A stretch of DNA of 64,000 nt from PNON01 sp963757065 (GTDB taxonomy: Bacteria; Chloroflexota; Anaerolineae; Anaerolineales; Anaerolineaceae): positions 577,753 to 641,752 of the forward strand of contig CAVWQC010000001.1 in the NCBI GenBank assembly GCA_963757065.1, written 5' to 3'. Below are positions 42,825 through 53,308 of the stretch, one piece after another. The position numbers were made by a program, and so were the translations under genes. The notes below the pieces were generated by a model, which was not told the DNA's origin, ran no database searches, and saw only the letters and a list, made by a program, of their open reading frames with translations. Position 1 is the first letter of the stretch. Each line of letters opens with the position of its first letter.

Positions 42825-43739
42825 TTATATGTTCTTTTTGGTCTCTTTAGGGGATATCAATAATTCTTTACGTAATTGAGAAAGTTGTTCAGAAACTAAT
42901 CCCAGTGTGAAAAAGATGAGGGCGGTAACGATTGCCAGCATGGAGCCAACGCTGACGCCTCTTCCGGAAATGATCAAGGGTATTCCCCAGCCAAAACCGA
43001 TGAGAAAACAGATGATCGAGGCTGGTAAAAAGAAACGTAGTGGTGCCAGAAGCATGACCAGATTGATGATTTCAAGAACAGTCTCAAAGGCAGTGCGTGT
43101 ATTGATTTTACTTTTGCCAGAGCGGCGCGGGTGAATTTCAATGGGTGTTTCTACGACTTTATGATGCTCATTCAGAAATATGAGGGTGATCACATCGCTG
43201 AATGCCATGGAATTGGGGCATAGGGGGATATATCGTTTTACTAATTCTGTCCTGTAGAGTTTGAAACCCGAATTGAGGTCTTTAAGTGGCATCGGCATCA
43301 TCATTGCCGCAACCCGACGTATGATCCATTTTCCCAGCTCCCGGTACCAATGGTTTTGCTTTGATCCCACCCGGCTGCCAACGATCATGTCTGCATCTTT
43401 TTCCAACATAAGATCGAGAAGTTTTTCGATGTCACTCAATTGATGCTGTCCGTCAGCATCAATAGTAATTGCATAATCGGTATCAACCGCCATCAAACCA
43501 GTTTTCAGCGCTCCACCATATCCACGATTGATTTTATGGTGAATAACAGTTAATCTGGGTTGGCTATCAAATTTCTGCAATATTTCTTGTGTGTTGTCAG
43601 TGGACCCATCATTAACTATGATCAATTTCCAGTGATGGGCTTTGCAAAACTCGAGAACATCAGGGAGATTGATCGATAACCCTTCGGCTTCGTTAAAGGC
43701 AGGTATTACTATTGTCAGAGAATTTGTTTTGATTTCCAT
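42825..43739 (-). CDS. GT2 glycosyltransferase (dolichyl-phosphate-sugar synthase-like)
   Basis: 304 residues. The N-terminal GT-A domain has LTIVIPAFNEAEGL, IVNDGSTDNT and ITIDADGQHQ (D-A-D metal site). GSRVGSKQNHWYRELGKWIIRR and LKDLNSGFKLYRTEL are typical of polyprenyl-phosphate mannosyl/glucosyl transferases. Two C-terminal membrane segments follow (ASIICFLIGFGWGIPLIIS, LAIVTALIFFTLGLV). It probably makes lipid-linked sugar donors for surface glycans or protein mannosylation. ATG 43739 overlaps the preceding methyltransferase end by 25 bases. Confidence 0.88.
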   Translation of the reverse strand: MEIKTNSLTIVIPAFNEAEGLSINLPDVLEFCKAHHWKLIIVNDGSTDNTQEILQKFDSQPRLTVIHHKINRGYGGALKTGLMAVDTDYAITIDADGQHQLSDIEKLLDLMLEKDADMIVGSRVGSKQNHWYRELGKWIIRRVAAMMMPMPLKDLNSGFKLYRTELVKRYIPLCPNSMAFSDVITLIFLNEHHKVVETPIEIHPRRSGKSKINTRTAFETVLEIINLVMLLAPLRFFLPASIICFLIGFGWGIPLIISGRGVSVGSMLAIVTALIFFTLGLVSEQLSQLRKELLISPKETKKNI

Positions 43740-44371
43740 CCGATTGTTACCCAATTTAAACCCCATTGTGTGCCAAACTTGTGTTTTTGCAGGTTAGTGA
43801 AACCTGCTCTGGTTAATCGCTCACGAATTTCTTCATCTCTAATATAGTAGGCTTCTTCTTCGTCCATTCCTCGGATGTGGTCTACATCGTAATGTGATTT
43901 AAAAATAGCGTCATACCAGGCAACAACTTTATGGACCATAATAAGTGCCAACGGGTTAGCCATGGTAACCAGTATATTGCCACCAGGTTTTAATACTCGG
44001 TAGGCCTCTGCAAGTTCGATATCTCTTAAGGAGCTTGGAACATGATTTAAGTTAGCAATGAAAGTGACAGTATCAAACATCTTGTCATCGAATGGAAAGT
44101 GGCGAATGTCTTCGACAATATTTTCTTCAGTTAGTCCTTCATACTTATATACATCGATACCTTTTCCATTACCGTTTAAGTGGTTTTTTATAAACCAATT
44201 ATCGCGACCACAGCCAACGTCCAGCGTGTAACCCCTAGTTTCCCGGGAGCAATAATCATAGCGTTCTGTTCGTAGAGAAGACAACCCCCATTTATTCTCT
44301 TCAAAAATGCTGATTGCCCGAAGTGGAAATGTGATAGTGTCCAGAAATAATTGTTTGTTTGATCTTAACAT
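43715..44371 (-). CDS. SAM-dependent methyltransferase
   Basis: 218 residues. SAM-binding motif I is TLDVGCGRDNWF, the acidic end is GIDVYKYEG, motif IV-like FDTVTFIANLNHV, and the post-motif AYRVLKPGGNILVTM. The C-terminal ERLTRAGFTNLQKHKFGTQWGLNWVTIGW is as in Methyltransf_11 enzymes. Coupled to the glycosyltransferase behind it, so it may methylate a glycan or lipid carrier, but the substrate is not known. ATG 44371. Confidence 0.85.
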   Translation of the reverse strand: MLRSNKQLFLDTITFPLRAISIFEENKWGLSSLRTERYDYCSRETRGYTLDVGCGRDNWFIKNHLNGNGKGIDVYKYEGLTEENIVEDIRHFPFDDKMFDTVTFIANLNHVPSSLRDIELAEAYRVLKPGGNILVTMANPLALIMVHKVVAWYDAIFKSHYDVDHIRGMDEEEAYYIRDEEIRERLTRAGFTNLQKHKFGTQWGLNWVTIGWKSKQIL

Positions 44372-44756
44372 TAATAATTCAGTTCCTTAATTTTTAATTA
44401 TAATTGCTATTTTAATTTTCCACGAAAATTATCGACATTCATACTTGTTTACGAATATCTCATCGGTAATTAATTTCCTCCCTATTCACTTAATCCCATC
44501 TCATCAGCAGGGGGTGTTTTCTGAAATGCTGAACCATTATTTTACCCGCCTTAACTCTTTGGCATTCATCCTGCTTGTCAATCTATCAGGTCCACAACGT
44601 ACGCATAGAACTACCACACCAGCAGCTCTGCTTATTAAAACTTACATATTTTTTACGCTTACATCGCTAATCTACATTGAATGTTAACAATATTCATCCG
44701 ATAACAATAATAACATTCCTCCTCTCTTGGTGGTTATTCTCGTTTCGGGTGGACCT
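44372..44756. other. AT-rich divergent intergenic region
   Basis: About 385 bases between the methyltransferase and the repeat surface protein. No RNA, repeat or clear promoter was seen. A small plus-strand frame at 44445-44687 has no coding support. Confidence 0.45.
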
Positions 44757-47398
44757 ATGGCCTCAAATTATCGGACAAGCAATCAACTTCGTATTATCAG
44801 CCTGACCTTATTATTCTCGTTGGTTTTTTCTTTATTTCTGCCGATGACTCCAACCGTTTCTGCACAGGCGGTGGAAACCGAGACACCTTCACCAACAATC
44901 ACAGAAGCTCCAACAGAAACACTCACGGAGGTCCCGTCGGATACTCCAACCAGTACAATCACACAGGACCCATTCGCTACATCCACCCCAACAGCAACAA
45001 TTACTCCTCTTCCTGTCGATCCGGGCACGTACGATGATAAATACTTCCAGATTCGCTACGATGGCTGGATACTGCATGCATTAACCGGAGCTTTTCAGAA
45101 TGCTGAACATTATTCATCCACACCAGGCAGCACTGCCGTCCTCAGTTTTTATGGTAACGGAGTGACCTTTCTTTTCCGCAGATTTTCAACAATGGGTAAT
45201 GTCAGGATCAATATCGATGGCGCTGATGTTGTTGATCTTGACCAATTCTCTGAAACAGACATGCGCAATCAGTCTTGGCTCAGCGAGCCGCTTCGCTCTT
45301 GGTTCGCACTCCATCACTTCTTACTCACATTGACGGGCTTTATGTAAATTTGGATGCGCTCATTATCAGCGGTCCATCAACCCCAACTCCTACCCTCACC
45401 AACACTCCGACTGCCACGAACACTCGCACTGCCACTGTCACATCGACCGCGTCAAAGACTCCCATTCCGAGCTTCACCCTCAGCCCAACACCTGTTCCTT
45501 CACCAATGGAACCAGGATTAATGGATGATCTGAGCGGGCAATTTGGTTACGAAGGCTGGTTTTATCATAAAGTGTCTGGTTTGATTGCTAATAGTGAGCA
45601 TTTTTCCAATAAGGCAGGGGGAAGAGTCAATTTTCGTTTCAATGGCACCGGGTTGAGTATTTATTATCGCAAATATCCCACATTTGGAACCTTGAATGTT
45701 TACATAGATGGCGGTCTGACAGCGTCCATAAATCAAACTGCACCCATAGAACAGCGCGGGCAGATCTGGACCAGCCCGTTATTGGCATTTGGAATGCATA
45801 CAGTGATGCTCGAGCACCTATCAAATTCATATACGGTGATGGATGCCGTCACTGTATACGGCCCTCCCACAGCCACTCCTACTCCTACCATGACCTATAC
45901 ACCTTCTCGAACATTCACCCCAAGTAAGACGCCCACGATCACGCTGACAAAAACTCCAAGCCGGACACCAACCAATACAAAAACCTCGACTCCGAGTTAT
46001 ACGCCTACTGTGACATCGGTACCGATTGTGATTAATCCCGGCCTGGTGGATGACGCCGATTACCGGCTTCAATATACAGGATGGGTGCAGCAAGCTGTAA
46101 AAGGTATGCAGAATAACACTGAACACTATTCGAAAAAGATTGGCGAAACCGTATATTCTTCGTTCAATGGAACAGGTATCATCATTTACTTTCGCAAATA
46201 TGCAACCTTCGGACTTCTCAATGTAAAGATCGATGGTATCTCTGTGGCTGATATTGACCAATATGAAGCCAGAGAGGTACGTGGACAATATTGGGAAAGT
46301 GATATCCTTGCTCCGGGAATACATATTCTCGAATTAACCCATAGTTCAGGCACCTATACAGTGTTGGATGCAATTTACATCGATGGGCCAGCAACAGCCA
46401 CTCCTACTGCATCCAGTACACCTATTCCTACATCCACTAAAACTTCGACCAGTACTCGTCCTCCAACGAATACATTCACCCCCAGTTCAACATCGCTTCC
46501 AACGAATACGCCTACTATTACTAAAACCCCAACCGCTACACCCACTCCAGCAGTTTTAGGTTTAGGCACAGTGGACGATATGAATACGAATTTGCACTAT
46601 TTCGGCTGGCTATCACATCCTGTATCCGGAATGTTTTCTGGGACAGAACATTATTCACCCAAAATTGGTGATCAGGTGATGTTCAATTTCAGTGGAGAAA
46701 AATTATCGCTGCAATTTCGTAGTTATATGACCTTTGGTATCTTAACTGTCAATATTGATGGCCTTAATTACAACATTAATCAACAATCCGGTGCTGAATA
46801 CAAAGGGATTATTTGGACCAGTCCAACACTAAGTCCCGGATTACACACCGTACTGCTTACTCATTCTACAGGCACTTATGTGTCATTGGATGCAGTGACG
46901 ATATCCGGTGTTCCGACACAAACCCCAACTCCATCTGAAACGTTCACGCCTACTTCTACCTATACGCCAACTTCGACCCTTACTCCAACCGAGACGCTAA
47001 CTCCCAGTATTACACCCACACCTTCCGCAACCCCGGAACCCTCAACTGCCGGAAAATATGATGATTCAAATCCAGTGATCAATTACAATGGTTGGCTTGG
47101 GCATTCATTAACTGGTATGTTTATGGACACTGAGCATTATTCTCAAAAACTAAATAATACTGCCACAATGATTTTTAATGGAACTGGCTTTTCACTTTTC
47201 TTCAGAAGAGCAGCCACCTTTGGGGTAGTTGAAATCCTGGTGGATAATGTATCCGTTGGTACTGTGAATGAATATGCTTCATCTGAAATTCGCAACCAAT
47301 CCTGGGTAAGCGGTGATTTCGCTCCGGGCGACCATACACTGACACTCCGTCATATGTCCGGTACAACGATCGTCCTGGATGCGATCTTGATCAGATAA
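44757..47398 (+). CDS. Secreted protein with five beta-domain repeats and T/P-rich linkers (frameshift)
   Basis: About 880 residues. MASNYRTSNQLRIIS then a hydrophobic segment to VSAQA gives a signal peptide. A T/P/S-rich stretch is followed by five similar domains of about 105 residues starting near 45019, 45514, 46036, 46566 and 47050, separated by about 60 residues of TPT/SPT linker. Each repeat shows an (F/Y)-x-GW start, EHYS, an FRxxxTFG core, IDG and a final LDAxxIxG. This is a carbohydrate-binding-like beta sandwich by pattern. One or two shifts at 45285-45335 break the first repeat; the rest is open. It probably binds or coats the cell surface. Start ATG 44757 is after GGGTGGA. Confidence 0.8.
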
Positions 47399-47400
47399 GT

Positions 47401-48483
47401 TCAGTCACCCAGGCAGATTCCCAATCCGCGGGCTGTGATAATGGCATCCCCATCCAGCCAAACCCGTTTGGGTTTGGAAATTGCTTCAGCAATGGTGACA
47501 TCTTTTATTGCCCCGTTCTGGAGTGATACCATGCGGCCAAACCCTCCTGCCATGACCAGGCGAATCGCTGCTGCACCAAACCGTGTTGCCAGCCAGCGAT
47601 CAAAGGCACTTGGAGTTCCACCGCGCTGTAGATGACCCAGTACGGTCAGACGTGATTCCACCCCGGTTTGTTCACACACTACCCTGGAAACAAGCTCACC
47701 CACTCCTCCCAAACGTGCAACTGAGACTTCATCCGCAGGTAGAGAATATAACTGCTCGCCACCCATCGGTTTGGCACCTTCAGCGACCGCAATAATACTA
47801 AATTTAGAGCGGCTGCCTTGCCTCTCCATCACTTTCCTGCAGATCTTGTCAAAACTGAACGGGATCTCTGGAATCAATATCACATCTGCTCCACCAGCCA
47901 GGCCGGCATTGAGGGTGATAAACCCCGCATCCCTTCCCATCAATTCCAACACCATCACCCGGTGATGTGATTCCGCTGTTGTATGCAGTTTGTCCAGAGC
48001 ATCCATGGCAGTATTCACTGCAGTATCAAAACCGAATGAGAACTCTGTCCCACCAATATCATTATCGATGGTTTTTGGTACTCCAACCACAGGCACCCCC
48101 AATTCGAATAACTCCTGTGCAATTCGTAAAGTGCCATCTCCTCCAATCACTATCAGGCAATCCAGGTTTAGCGCTTTGATCCTTGATCGTATCTTGTCGG
48201 AAACATCTTCAACCACCCACTGGCCATTGACGAGGACTTTCCTGGCAAAGGGATTCCCCCGATTAGCAGTGCCTAATATTGTGCCCCCACGAGGTAGAAT
48301 TCCCCTGACATCATCCAGGGTTAATGGAAATACTCCCTGGTCTTCGACGAAACCATCAAACCCATCCTGCACACCCAGAACTTCACATTGGTATTGAAGC
48401 ACAGCTGTCTTCACAACAGCGCGGATGACTGCGTTTAATCCAGGGGCATCACCCCCGCCGGTAAGGACAGCAATTCTTGGCAT
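47401..48483 (-). CDS. pfkA: 6-phosphofructokinase
   Basis: 360 residues, glycolytic conversion of fructose 6-phosphate to fructose 1,6-bisphosphate. RIAVLTGGGDAPGLNAVIRAVV is the start and GGDGT is at residues 114-118. The Gly after GGD indicates ATP use. PKTIDNDIGGTEFSFGFDTA at 136-155 has the Lys seen in PPi enzymes and in mixed group III PFKs. Asp of TIDND is the catalytic base. ELMGRDAGFITL and HLQRGGTPSAFDR complete the active site. It ends convergently with the repeat protein, three bases apart. ATG 48483. Confidence 0.93.
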   Translation of the reverse strand: MPRIAVLTGGGDAPGLNAVIRAVVKTAVLQYQCEVLGVQDGFDGFVEDQGVFPLTLDDVRGILPRGGTILGTANRGNPFARKVLVNGQWVVEDVSDKIRSRIKALNLDCLIVIGGDGTLRIAQELFELGVPVVGVPKTIDNDIGGTEFSFGFDTAVNTAMDALDKLHTTAESHHRVMVLELMGRDAGFITLNAGLAGGADVILIPEIPFSFDKICRKVMERQGSRSKFSIIAVAEGAKPMGGEQLYSLPADEVSVARLGGVGELVSRVVCEQTGVESRLTVLGHLQRGGTPSAFDRWLATRFGAAAIRLVMAGGFGRMVSLQNGAIKDVTIAEAISKPKRVWLDGDAIITARGLGICLGD

Positions 48484-48580
48484 TAATTATTCCTCCTGCA
48501 TTTATTGTAGCAATTGTTGTTGTAATCGATTATCAACTGATTTACGAATAAACATGAATTTATATATTTCAGGGAATTTA

Positions 48581-49495
48581 CTAATTAGCTTTAGGGTAAC
48601 TGGTGAACAGCTCATATAAAGCACGTGAAACTGCATCTTCTTTCATGATCATTTCATTAATTCTTGCGTTCTGTTTTACCTGTTTTACGATCAATCTTGG
48701 CAAAGCATTACCTACCTTACCCAACAATCCCAAAAAACCTGCAGGAGATTCAGGGTCAAAATGCTCATCATATTTACTTCCCCTTACGTAGAATTCAGGG
48801 GTCAGATTATCCAGTATTTGTCCATAAGTAAACTTATTAAAATGTCCTGTTAATTGAATATTTTCCGCGTATGGTAATAAGAAATATTGCCATATTTGAA
48901 TAACAAAATCTTCAACTACCTCCCTGGGATAACTGATTCGAGGTTCGCCACGGGTTAATACCACCCTATCATCATAATTAATTGCTTCATCAAAAATATC
49001 TGAATGCATTTTATTTGGGGATTTATACAGAAGCAATAGAGAGTCTTCTGCTGACTGCCTTAGAGACATTGCAAGTGGTGATTTTTGTCTCATTTTTGTT
49101 AGTTTTTCGATCACTTCTTTTTGAAGGTCATCCAAAACCAACATTGCCCGTAATGAAAAATCACATCCTGTCAAAGTTTCATTCACCTCAACCTGAATAT
49201 CTTTATCTAAAGTTGATAAAGTCATTAATTCCTGATGGCCAATCTCAGTCATGGCCATGAAAACCTCCTTGTAATCATTACAGATACCCGCAAAATTTGG
49301 TACTAATCCAGACACATCCTTTTGCCGTGTAATGGCAGTAAGCATAGTCTTAATATCATAAATTGCTGATTCTTGGATGATATTGTTAAATTCACTTACA
49401 GAAAGTTTCTCCGGCCTTATCGTGGCAATTATTTCATTGATAAACGGTGGATAATTGAAAACAGTATATACCTCAGATCCAGTTGGAATCACCAT
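48581..49495 (-). CDS. Hypothetical protein
   Basis: 304 residues, soluble, helical. MVIPTGSEVYTVFNYPPFINEIIATIRPEKLSVSEFNNI is the start; a long coiled segment (LVLDDLQKEVIEKLTKMRQKSPLAMSLRQS) sits in the middle and LYELFTSYPKAN ends it. No signal peptide or catalytic motif recognised. ATG 49495 has GAGGCAG upstream. Divergent from the XPB-like gene. Function unknown. Confidence 0.6.
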   Translation of the reverse strand: MVIPTGSEVYTVFNYPPFINEIIATIRPEKLSVSEFNNIIQESAIYDIKTMLTAITRQKDVSGLVPNFAGICNDYKEVFMAMTEIGHQELMTLSTLDKDIQVEVNETLTGCDFSLRAMLVLDDLQKEVIEKLTKMRQKSPLAMSLRQSAEDSLLLLYKSPNKMHSDIFDEAINYDDRVVLTRGEPRISYPREVVEDFVIQIWQYFLLPYAENIQLTGHFNKFTYGQILDNLTPEFYVRGSKYDEHFDPESPAGFLGLLGKVGNALPRLIVKQVKQNARINEMIMKEDAVSRALYELFTSYPKAN

Positions 49496-49700
49496 AACTG
49501 CCTCAATCTTTAAGGAAGAATTTCCCTAGATGATTGTTTGGTCTACTTATCATTTTCAATATAGCATTTTCCAATTAGGTAGTCAAACAACAGATCCACT
49601 CAATGGATAAATCAGCTAGCAACAGAAAATAACATTTTTCTCTTTTCCCTCAGGATATAATAGAATTATATTTTCCAGATAAATGTATCAGGAGTGAGGC

Positions 49701-51329
49701 ATGCCTGACCTGCTTCAAAGTTTGATGGAACAAGATTTCGGTTTTTTACAGATCATTGCTGACCTGTGGCAAGTGGAATCACCCGTTATGGATTCTCCAC
49801 AGGAACGGGCAGCATTGGTGAGACGTATGTTGGAACCCTTAACTTTTTCGCGAATGCTTTCAGAATTACCTGAAGAAGCAGGAAAGGCAATATCTGAGCT
49901 CCAACAAAACGACGGTCGAATTATATGGAATATCTTCACCAGGAAATTCGGAGTAGTTCGGGAATTCGGTCCCAGTAGAAGAGATCGTGAACAACCTTAT
50001 CTGCAGCCGGTTAGTCCGGTGGAAATATTGTGGTATCGTGCATTGATATCACGGGCATTTATGAAAAAATCGGGTTCTCTCCAGGAATTTGCCTTCATCC
50101 CGTCTGACATCATGGAGCAACTCCCTCCCCCGTTGATCACTTCTCATTCACCACAGCTGCAAATTAATAAATCTCCCTCACAGGATTATCTGGCAGAGGG
50201 TTGTACTGATGGAATACTAGACCATTGCTGCACTCTTCTGGCAGCTAATCGATCAGGTGATTCAGTTAACAAATCCAACCATTTACAGATTTCCAGTGAT
50301 CATGAAAATTTCCTGAATACCCTGCTTCAATCCGCCAAATTGCTCGATAGCAATGGCAATCCTACTCCGGAAGAAACAAAACAACACCTGGAATCGCCGC
50401 GTGGACCCGCCTGGCAATTCCTTTTCCGCAGTTGGTCGACTTCTGTTCTATTCAAAGACTTATTCTCAATTCCGGATTTGATTGTCGAAAAGGCAGATGA
50501 ATATTTACCGATAAAATCGCGGGAATATATTCTTGAGATGATATCAAGCTTACCCGTCGGGGAGTGGATTGATATCGGTGATTTTATAGATCATATAAAA
50601 GAGTCTTCTGCTGAATTCCTTCGTCCGGATGGGAATTTTGATTCCTGGCTTATCCGTTCAGTTGATACAGGCGAGTATTTGAATGGTTTCATACATTGGG
50701 CGGAAGTGGAAGGAGCATACATTCGTTATCTTCTGCAGGGTCCACTGTTTTGGCTTGGAATAATCGACCTAGGCTTTTCCTCACATGCCAGGATGCCGGG
50801 AACTTTCAGGGTGACAGTAGCAGGCCACATGATGCTTCTGGGTTCAACTCCGACTGGAAGAGAGGAGAATGGCAGAATCAAATTCAAGGGTGGGTCACAG
50901 ATCCTTTGCCCTCTGCTTTTACCTCGCTGGGTAAGGTATCTTCTGGCCAGAATGGCGGAGTGGCAGGAATTTAATAACGATGGGTATACTTACCAGTTTA
51001 CGCCTCAATCCCTTGCATCTGCGAGAAAACAGACCCTGCGAGTCTCACATCTTGAGACTCTCCTGCGAAAATACGGCAGTGTCCCGCCTACACCGAGCCT
51101 GATCCGGGCGTTGCAGCGTTGGGAAGATCATGGGAGTGAAGTAGCTTTGGAAAGTATGCAAGTTCTTCGCGTTACGTCACCTGAGATATTGCAGGAAATT
51201 ATGAAATCCAAGGCGGCACGATACCTGGCAGAACCACTTGGCCCAACTGCCGTTGTCATGAAACCGGGAACAAAAGAAAAAGTAACCCGGTTGTTAATTG
51301 AGTCCGGGTATTTAGGGGAGATTAAATAA
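49701..51329 (+). CDS. Helicase XPB/Ssl2 N-terminal-like domain protein
   Basis: 542 residues. MPDLLQSLMEQDFGFLQIIADLWQVE is the start; several winged-helix/DNA-binding-like blocks follow and LLEVVG-like helicase motifs are absent. The region ILCPLLLPRWVRYLLARMAEWQEF and the C-terminal YTYQFTPQSLASARKQTLRVSHLETLLRKYG match XPB/Ssl2 N-terminal-like (Helicase_C_3-type) proteins common in Chloroflexota and actinobacteria. VTSPEILQEIMKSKAARYLAEPLGPTAVVMK is the last block. It may act in DNA repair, but without a helicase core its role is unclear. ATG 49701 follows AGGAGTGAGG. Confidence 0.75.
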   Translation: MPDLLQSLMEQDFGFLQIIADLWQVESPVMDSPQERAALVRRMLEPLTFSRMLSELPEEAGKAISELQQNDGRIIWNIFTRKFGVVREFGPSRRDREQPYLQPVSPVEILWYRALISRAFMKKSGSLQEFAFIPSDIMEQLPPPLITSHSPQLQINKSPSQDYLAEGCTDGILDHCCTLLAANRSGDSVNKSNHLQISSDHENFLNTLLQSAKLLDSNGNPTPEETKQHLESPRGPAWQFLFRSWSTSVLFKDLFSIPDLIVEKADEYLPIKSREYILEMISSLPVGEWIDIGDFIDHIKESSAEFLRPDGNFDSWLIRSVDTGEYLNGFIHWAEVEGAYIRYLLQGPLFWLGIIDLGFSSHARMPGTFRVTVAGHMMLLGSTPTGREENGRIKFKGGSQILCPLLLPRWVRYLLARMAEWQEFNNDGYTYQFTPQSLASARKQTLRVSHLETLLRKYGSVPPTPSLIRALQRWEDHGSEVALESMQVLRVTSPEILQEIMKSKAARYLAEPLGPTAVVMKPGTKEKVTRLLIESGYLGEIK

Positions 51330-51383
51330 GCATTATAATGATGCTGATCACACCTTATCCCAATTCAAACAAAAAAGGAAAAT

Positions 51384-52565
51384 ATGGACACTAAAATCCA
51401 ATGGATAAAAGATGAACTGGATAACCTTCAGCAAAGCGGAACGTTGAACCGTATACGTACCATCGGGTCAGGTCTGGGTGCAAGCATGGTTGTTGACGGG
51501 AAAAGTGTCTTGAATTTCTGTTCCAATAATTACCTCGGCCTCGCCAACCATCCTGTTCTCTGTAAGGCCGCAACTGAAGCGATTGCCAAATACGGTGTTG
51601 GTCCGGCTGCTGTTCGCACTATTGCAGGGACAATGGAATTGCATCTCACCCTGGAAAAGAAATTGGCTGCATTCAAAGGCGTCGAATCAGCGATCACATT
51701 CCAAAGCGGCTATTGTGCAAACCTGGCTGTCTTTCCCGCCCTGGTCAGTAAGGATGATGTGATCTTCTCCGATGAGTTGAATCATGCCAGCATCATCGAT
51801 GGCTGTCGTCTCTCTGGTGCGAAGATCATTCGTTATAAACATTGCGACATAAATGATTTGCAGCGCGTAATTCATGAGGCAAAAGGTACTTATCGTCGGG
51901 CAGTGATCATCACAGATGGTGTGTTTTCGATGGATGGTGATATTGCTCCTTTGGATAAACTGTACGAAGTAGCTTCCGCCAATCAATTCCTGTTAATGGT
52001 GGATGATGCTCATGGCGAAGGTGTTCTTGGAACCGGTGGACGTGGAATTGTTGATCACTTCCACCTGCATGGTAAAGTGGATGTTGAAATTGGCACCATG
52101 TCGAAGGCTTTTGGCGTTGTTGGAGGCATCATTGCCGGTAATCCGGTCATTATCGATTGGCTTCGGCAGCGCGGCCGCCCATTCCTCTTTTCTTCAGCAA
52201 TGACGGTACCGGATACCGCAGCATGCATCGCTGCAGTGGATCTTTTGGTGAATTCCACTGAGCTGGTTGATAAACTGTGGGCAAATGGGCGTTACTTTAA
52301 GGCAGAGATGAAGAAGTTGGGCTTTGATACAGGGGTAAGTGTGACACCCATTACCCCGATCATGCTGGGTGAAGTTCCCCTTGCCAAGCAATTCAGCAGT
52401 GAACTGTTCAACGAAGGTCTATTCGCCATGGCTCTTGGGTTCCCAACAGTGCCCCAGGGAAAAGCCCGCATCCGGGTTATGATTTCTGCGGCTCATTCCA
52501 GGGAAGATTTGGATAAAGGACTGGAGATTTTTGCCAAAGTAGGTAAAAAGTTGGCAGTTATTTAA
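51384..52565 (+). CDS. kbl: Glycine C-acetyltransferase / 8-amino-7-oxononanoate synthase family (PLP)
   Basis: 393 residues of the alpha-oxoamine synthase family. NFCSNNYLGLANHPVLCKAA is the substrate/CoA region, GVGPAAVRTIAGTMELHLTLE follows, DDAHGEGVLG has the PLP-facing DDAHG, and TMSKAFGVVGG holds the Schiff-base Lys. GVFSMDGDIAPLDKL is typical of 2-amino-3-ketobutyrate CoA ligase (Kbl), which makes glycine and acetyl-CoA in threonine breakdown. BioF or sphingolipid SPT activity cannot be ruled out, as no tdh gene is near. ATG 51384 is preceded by AAAGGAAA. It is followed by an intrinsic terminator. Confidence 0.88.
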   Translation: MDTKIQWIKDELDNLQQSGTLNRIRTIGSGLGASMVVDGKSVLNFCSNNYLGLANHPVLCKAATEAIAKYGVGPAAVRTIAGTMELHLTLEKKLAAFKGVESAITFQSGYCANLAVFPALVSKDDVIFSDELNHASIIDGCRLSGAKIIRYKHCDINDLQRVIHEAKGTYRRAVIITDGVFSMDGDIAPLDKLYEVASANQFLLMVDDAHGEGVLGTGGRGIVDHFHLHGKVDVEIGTMSKAFGVVGGIIAGNPVIIDWLRQRGRPFLFSSAMTVPDTAACIAAVDLLVNSTELVDKLWANGRYFKAEMKKLGFDTGVSVTPITPIMLGEVPLAKQFSSELFNEGLFAMALGFPTVPQGKARIRVMISAAHSREDLDKGLEIFAKVGKKLAVI

Positions 52566-52577
52566 TCAACTCAATCA

Positions 52578-52620
52578 AAAGGAGACGATCGCAAGTGTAC
52601 GATTGTCTCCTTACTTATTT
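52578..52620 (+). terminator. Intrinsic terminator of the kbl-like gene
   Basis: AAGGAGACGATCG pairs with CGATTGTCTCCTT (one bulge), loop CAAGTGTA, followed by a T-rich tract. Confidence 0.8.
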
Positions 52621-52640
52621 ATCATTTGTGAAAGTAGCTT

Positions 52641-52868
52641 CTACTGATCCTTGAATGGATCTACGGCTGGATTGGTTCCCGCCCAAATGCAAACTCCCTG
52701 ATCAAACTGATTACACACCATTCCATTGGAGCATCTATGTGCTCCCAATCGTGGAGCTTCGTGATCCAGATACTCCGCAGGATAAATTACTTCAACATCC
52801 AAACTTACATCCATATCTGCTTGATCACAAAAACGGGTTTGAAATTTTTCCCAGTTCTTTTCTGCCAT
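52641..52868 (-). CDS. Small hypothetical protein
   Basis: 75 residues. MAEKNWEKFQTRFCDQADMDVSLDVEVIYPAEYLDHEAPRLG, then Cys-rich HRCSNGMVCNQFDQGVCIWAG. ATG 52868 follows GAGTGAGG, which supports expression. The Cys pattern could bind metal. No family recognised. Confidence 0.6.
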   Translation of the reverse strand: MAEKNWEKFQTRFCDQADMDVSLDVEVIYPAEYLDHEAPRLGAHRCSNGMVCNQFDQGVCIWAGTNPAVDPFKDQ

Positions 52869-52896
52869 AATACCTCACTCTACCAAATGTCGATTA

Positions 52897-53256
52897 CTAC
52901 TCTTCTTTGTCTTTTTCCTTAAATTCGGCATCAATAACCTGGTCATCATCCTTGATATCAACTGGCTGCGTCTGTGAATTCAACCTTAATTTCTGCTTAT
53001 GTTCCTGGACAACGTTATCCGGGCAAAGTTCAATGAAAAGATAGGATGCCAGGCCGATCACAGCCGCATCATCCAGGGGTCCGATAGCCAGGTCTGGAAT
53101 GATAAAATAGGCCAATCCACCAATTGGCAGCAGTTTAATAAATGGATTCACCCGCTTATCACCCATCAGGCGATAAATGAGTTTGATCTGTAATAGGATA
53201 TCCTGGAAAAAGCCGGGATTGGATGGAGCCAGTTTATTTGGGGTTTTATTATTCAT
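52897..53256 (-). CDS. DUF1232 (YkvA-like) membrane protein
   Basis: 119 residues. FFQDILLQIKLIYRLMGDKRVNPFIKLLPIGGLAYFIIPDLAIGPLDDAAVIG is the DUF1232 core, with the PDLxxxxLDDAAV motif. The C-terminal tail is acidic (DDDQVIDAEFKEKDKEE). ATG 53256 has AGGAG. Family function is unknown; members are often in envelope-stress settings. Confidence 0.85.
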   Translation of the reverse strand: MNNKTPNKLAPSNPGFFQDILLQIKLIYRLMGDKRVNPFIKLLPIGGLAYFIIPDLAIGPLDDAAVIGLASYLFIELCPDNVVQEHKQKLRLNSQTQPVDIKDDDQVIDAEFKEKDKEE

Positions 53257-53308
53257 ATATTGCTCCTATTTGAACAGTATTATCATAACATAATCCAGAG
53301 TGGAAACA

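Noticed and set aside
44445..44687. 80-codon plus-strand ORF
   Set aside because: Composition is that of AT-rich intergenic DNA and there is no ribosome binding site or motif.
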